From Xestospongia bergquistia (lineage: Eukaryota; Porifera; Demospongiae; Haplosclerida; Petrosiidae), in the NCBI GenBank assembly GCA_963965975.1, contig OZ014417.1:5685821-5749820 (forward strand): DNA of 64,000 nt, written 5' to 3'. Below the pieces are notes generated by a model. It made no database searches, was not told the DNA's origin, and was given only the letters and a program-made list of their open reading frames with translations. Positions within the stretch are counted from its first letter, which is position 1. Each line of letters begins with the position of its first letter. Position numbers and translations under genes: made by a program. Positions 62,301 to 64,000 of this stretch are shown one piece after another.

Positions 62301-63176
62301 AAACAATTATAGTTATGGCAAAGTAATGCCAACACAAAAGAAACCAACACCTCCTGTTCCCCCTCCTAAGAAACCGAGGTAAACAAATTATATTCAAAGA
62401 TAACTTCACTCTACATATATACTGTAGTAACCATGAAGCCTCAGATGTAGAACATTTTGAAATGGCAAACAATTATAGTTATGGCAAAGTAATGCCAACA
62501 CAAAAGAAACCAACACCTCCTGTTCCCCCTCCTAAGAAACCGAGGTAAACAAATTATATTCAAAGATAACTTCACTCTACATATATACTGTAGTAACCAT
62601 GAAGCCTCAGATGTAGAACATTTTGAAATGGCAAACAATTATAGTTATGGCAAAGTAATGCCAACACAAAAGAAACCAACACCTCCTGTTCCCCCTCCTA
62701 AGAAACCGAGGTAAACAAATTATATTCAAAGATGACTTCACTCTACATATATACTGTAGTAACCATGAAGCCTCAGATGTAGAACATTTTGAAATGGCAA
62801 ACAATTATAGTTATGGCAAAGGAATTCAGGCACAAAAGAAACCAACACCTCCTGTTCCCCCTCCTAAGAAAACAAGGTAAACCTGTTATGTTCAGTGATG
62901 ACATAACTGTACATGTAGTAACCATGGAGCCTCAGATGTAGAAAATTTTGAAATGTCATACAATTATGGTTATGGCAACGAAATGCCTTCACAAAAGAAC
63001 CCAACCCCTCCTGCTCCTCCCCCTAAGAAAGCAGGGTAAATTAATCATATATAATGATTACATACACTCTGTTCTATAGTAAAAATGGAACCTCAGATGT
63101 CGAACAGCTTGAAAAGCCATATTATTATTATAGTTATGGCAAAGAAGTATCTGCACAAAAGCACAGAATTCTTTAG
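55746..63176 (+). CDS. Locus A: EMI-EGF(x15)-cbEGF-FN3(x4)-TM receptor with repeated cytoplasmic cassettes
   Basis: Spliced gene reconstructed from GT-AG boundaries and codon phase. Exons: 55746-55795 (signal peptide, starts MMRLLIVIFCY), 55847-55963 and 56244-56329 (EMI), fifteen 96-nt EGF exons 56383-58564, 58764-58880 (cbEGF), 59079-59363, 59414-59704, 59803-59988 plus 60039-60131, 60216-60512 (FN3 1-4), 60563-60624 and 60677-61131 (juxtamembrane domain and TM helix), 61183-61293, optional 61512-61592, ten tail exons 61653-63176. The exons sum to about 1586 codons with no internal stop. This predicts a type I surface receptor or adhesion protein; no kinase or other enzyme domain is seen. 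The tail carries YSYG tyrosines and PPVPPPKKP motifs, so SH2/PTB and SH3 partners are plausible (inference). The weakest boundaries are the acceptor at 60562 and the exons between 61131 and 61653. Paralogs lie at 39.1-41.7 kb and 6.9-12.6 kb. Confidence 0.85.
56143..56176. repeat. (TA)n microsatellite in an intron of locus A
   Basis: About 34 bp of TA repeats in the intron between the two EMI exons. Confidence 0.9.
56383..58564 (+). repeat. Tandem array of 15 EGF exons in locus A
   Basis: Fifteen 96-nt exons, each a 32-residue six-cysteine EGF (core CGTNKxCTAPDxCTC then VSGWKGSxC), separated by introns of 52-55 bp. Starts: 56383, 56531, 56679, 56827, 56975, 57123, 57271, 57421, 57571, 57722, 57870, 58018, 58168, 58318, 58469. 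All exons are phase 1-1. Units 2-5 are nearly identical in exon and intron. Units 6-10 and 11-15 form a second-level duplication with a 747-bp offset. The short CxC spacing and the lack of the DxNEC start mark them as non-calcium EGFs. The sequence shortly after the last unit (about 58586-58600) is the tail end of one more, lost EGF. Confidence 0.9.
58764..58880 (+). other. Calcium-binding-type EGF exon of locus A
   Basis: Phase 1-1 exon of 117 nt. It encodes DINECSLNSC at its start, then TNTNGSYYCSC and DGIHC. This fits the cbEGF pattern (D-x-N-E-C, and N followed by aromatic residues between Cys 4 and Cys 5). It is a single copy between the EGF array and FN3 1, and the same exon is kept in locus D at 40704-40588. 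Confidence 0.85.
59079..60512 (+). other. Four fibronectin III domains of locus A
   Basis: FN3 1: 59079-59363 (TWNPPFQY near the start, LKPFTPYICCVTP near the end). FN3 2: 59414-59704 (WEPPLIPNGIITRY, LEGLTPYQLVGVSISA). FN3 3 is split by an intron at 59989-60038: 59803-59988 (SWEPPLISNGIVLYY) and 60039-60131 (TPYEVNVSAVTIAG). FN3 4: 60216-60512, more diverged. All outer boundaries are phase 1. The W, PNG-x-I-x-Y and L-x-PYT/Q-Y landmarks match the FN3 B, C and E-F strands. Many N-x-S/T sequons are present, as expected for a glycosylated ectodomain. Confidence 0.85.
60563..61131 (+). other. Juxtamembrane domain and transmembrane helix of locus A
   Basis: Exon 60563-60624 (VYVSKQFVMHINGMDNC) joins phase 0 to 60677-61131. 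The extracellular part has about 110 residues with several cysteines (NKVCFCSV, LQCDSEHTIQMR) and matches no family I can name. It ends in a hydrophobic stretch from about VVLFSAIGFVGSL to FVCCIIISVCIL, followed by a basic stop-transfer KKFKSKKN. The same exon is open in locus B at 11127-11575 with mostly conservative changes, which supports its being coding. Confidence 0.75.
61512..61592 (+). other. Possible optional 81-nt exon with a GC donor in locus A
   Basis: It is preceded by TTAG and followed by AG/GCAAGT, the usual context of a GC-AG intron. Read in phase 2-2 it is open and basic (for example KLSQGKVKESKC). Its length is a multiple of 3, so it can be included or skipped. The matching stretch of locus B is replaced by a short AT-rich repeat, with only the 3' end recognisable near 11960. 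Confidence 0.4.
61653..63176 (+). repeat. Tandem array of ten cytoplasmic-tail exons in locus A
   Basis: Exons: 61653-61712 (short first unit), 61767-61883, 61933-62049, 62099-62212, 62262-62378, 62428-62544, 62594-62710, 62760-62876, 62919-63035, and a diverged last unit 63080-63176 ending in TAG. The full unit is 117 nt (39 residues; one copy lacks a proline codon) plus an intron mostly of 49 bp, giving a 166-bp repeat. All units are phase 2-2. Each unit carries ASDVEHFEMANNYSYGK and PTPPVPPPKKP. The latter contains PxxPxK, a class II SH3-ligand pattern; YGKV also fits a Yxx-phi sorting motif. Exons and introns are nearly identical between copies, so duplication is recent or copies are being homogenised. 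Confidence 0.88.
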
Positions 63177-64000
63177 GTTCCCTCCTACCAAAAAAGTTAG
63201 TTGACTAAAATTGACTTCTCAATTTATTATACCTTCTAGAATTCTTAAATGCTGCAAATTCCATGGCTAAATAGCAGTTTTTGCAAAAGACAATAATGCT
63301 GGACTTTAGTATTAAATGTCAAAGTAGTGCCAGTAGTAGCAATATAATCCAGTACAATTACTGAATATGTAATATGAAGATGGTTTTGTTTTTTAATATT
63401 GATACATATAAAAGTCTCCTCTCTTGCCCATGAAATGTGTCTGAGATTTCCAGATGTCTTAAGAATCCCTGGATATTCTGGTACTAGCATGAGATAACCA
63501 CATAATATATCTTAGGCATTCTTATGCTATATAACTACACTATAGATGCATGAGCCCAATTGTGTCTTATTTTTCCGTGTCTCCTAAGTTCCTTGAGACA
63601 TCCTGGCACTCTCCTGGAATGACCATACTGTGGACACACAAGCCAATTGTATCTAAGTATCTCTGGTGTCATAAGTACCTCATGATATCACTGTTCTACC
63701 CAGGAGGACCATATTCATATCTAATGCATCCGTGTTATTTTCCTGGGATAACTACACTATAAAATAAAGTGACTTTGATGCCATTACTTGATAGAGTGAG
63801 GCAATTCTAAATACTAAAGAATATTAGACAAATTTCCATTACTACACCATATTTAGAAGTGATAATATTTTAGCATTTTCATAAGACCTGATTTGTTTTG
63901 TAATTGTTTACATGATTAATATAAGTGATATAAAATTGTTGTTAAATATCGAGTGTCAAAATACAAAGTCTAAGTGGTATAATATAATGACATATTATAT
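63177..64000. repeat. 3' flank of locus A, homologous to the flank of locus B
   Basis: After the stop codon at 63174-63176 the sequence has no further gene. From about 63318 it matches 12555 onward, including the degenerate tandem repeat (about 63420-63770) and the following unique part. The match continues to the window edge. No clear AATAAA signal was seen close to the stop. Confidence 0.65.

Noticed and set aside
62275-62804. Repeated 65-codon minus-strand frames in the tail array
   Set aside because: They are antisense copies of the tail cassettes and run across introns; the sense strand has consistent phases, splice sites and motifs.
55746-63176. Locus A as a receptor tyrosine kinase
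   Set aside because: The ectodomain would suit one, but no kinase motif (glycine loop, HRD, DFG) is found between the TM helix and the stop codon.

Overview
The window looks like AT-rich (about 70% A+T by eye) genomic DNA of an early-branching animal, most likely a demosponge. The reasons are very short introns (49-55 bp inside exon arrays), host genes built from EMI, EGF and fibronectin III (FN3) modules, and many degraded transposable elements of animal type (Ty3/gypsy, Ty1/copia, pogo-like, Mutator-like, LINE). No tRNA, rRNA, operon or CRISPR array was seen. The taxon is an inference; nothing read here names a species.

The host signal is a family of three paralogous receptor-like loci. 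Locus A (55746..63176, +) looks intact: signal peptide, EMI domain, 15 EGF exons, one calcium-binding-type EGF, four FN3 domains, a juxtamembrane domain, one transmembrane helix, and a cytoplasmic tail of ten 39-residue cassettes with tyrosines and an SH3-ligand-like proline motif. All EGF exons are phase 1-1 and all tail exons phase 2-2, so copies can be gained, lost or skipped without a frame change. Locus D (41729..39087, -) is a shorter relative in which half of the fourth FN3 is fused straight to a tail cassette, so no transmembrane segment remains. Locus B (about 6930..12550) is a dead copy split by an inversion: its 5' half lies on the minus strand (9394 down to about 6930) and its 3' half on the plus strand (about 10345 to 12550), with a short stretch of the broken exon present at both junctions.

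Layout: 1-1240 Ty3 fossil; 1.5-6.3 kb mostly featureless with an RRM-like coding relic; 6.37-6.93 kb DNA transposon end; 6.93-13.7 kb locus B and its 3' flank; 13.7-16.2 kb featureless; 16.4-20.9 kb Ty3/gypsy fossil with two LTRs; 21.1-22.8 kb pogo-like transposon; 23.0-24.65 kb tandem and direct repeats; 25.06-26.5 kb pogo-like end plus Mutator-like transposase; 26.5-32.6 kb duplicated non-coding blocks, a LINE endonuclease relic, LTR fossils and a large TA array; 32.67-36.9 kb Ty3-type fossils; 37-39 kb featureless; 39.1-41.9 kb locus D; 42-48.1 kb repeats, tandem LTR pieces, small palindromic elements and a CpG-rich duplicated block; 48.21-49.53 kb TIR element; 50.2-51.2 kb diverged tandem duplication; 51.95-53.75 kb Ty1/copia fossil; 55.7-63.2 kb locus A; 63.2-64.0 kb a 3' flank shared with locus B.

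The most notable biology is the modular, actively duplicating receptor family. Its ectodomain array and its signalling-tail array both expand by exon-plus-intron tandem duplication, and its neighbours show products of the same process (a fused exon, a broken inverted copy).
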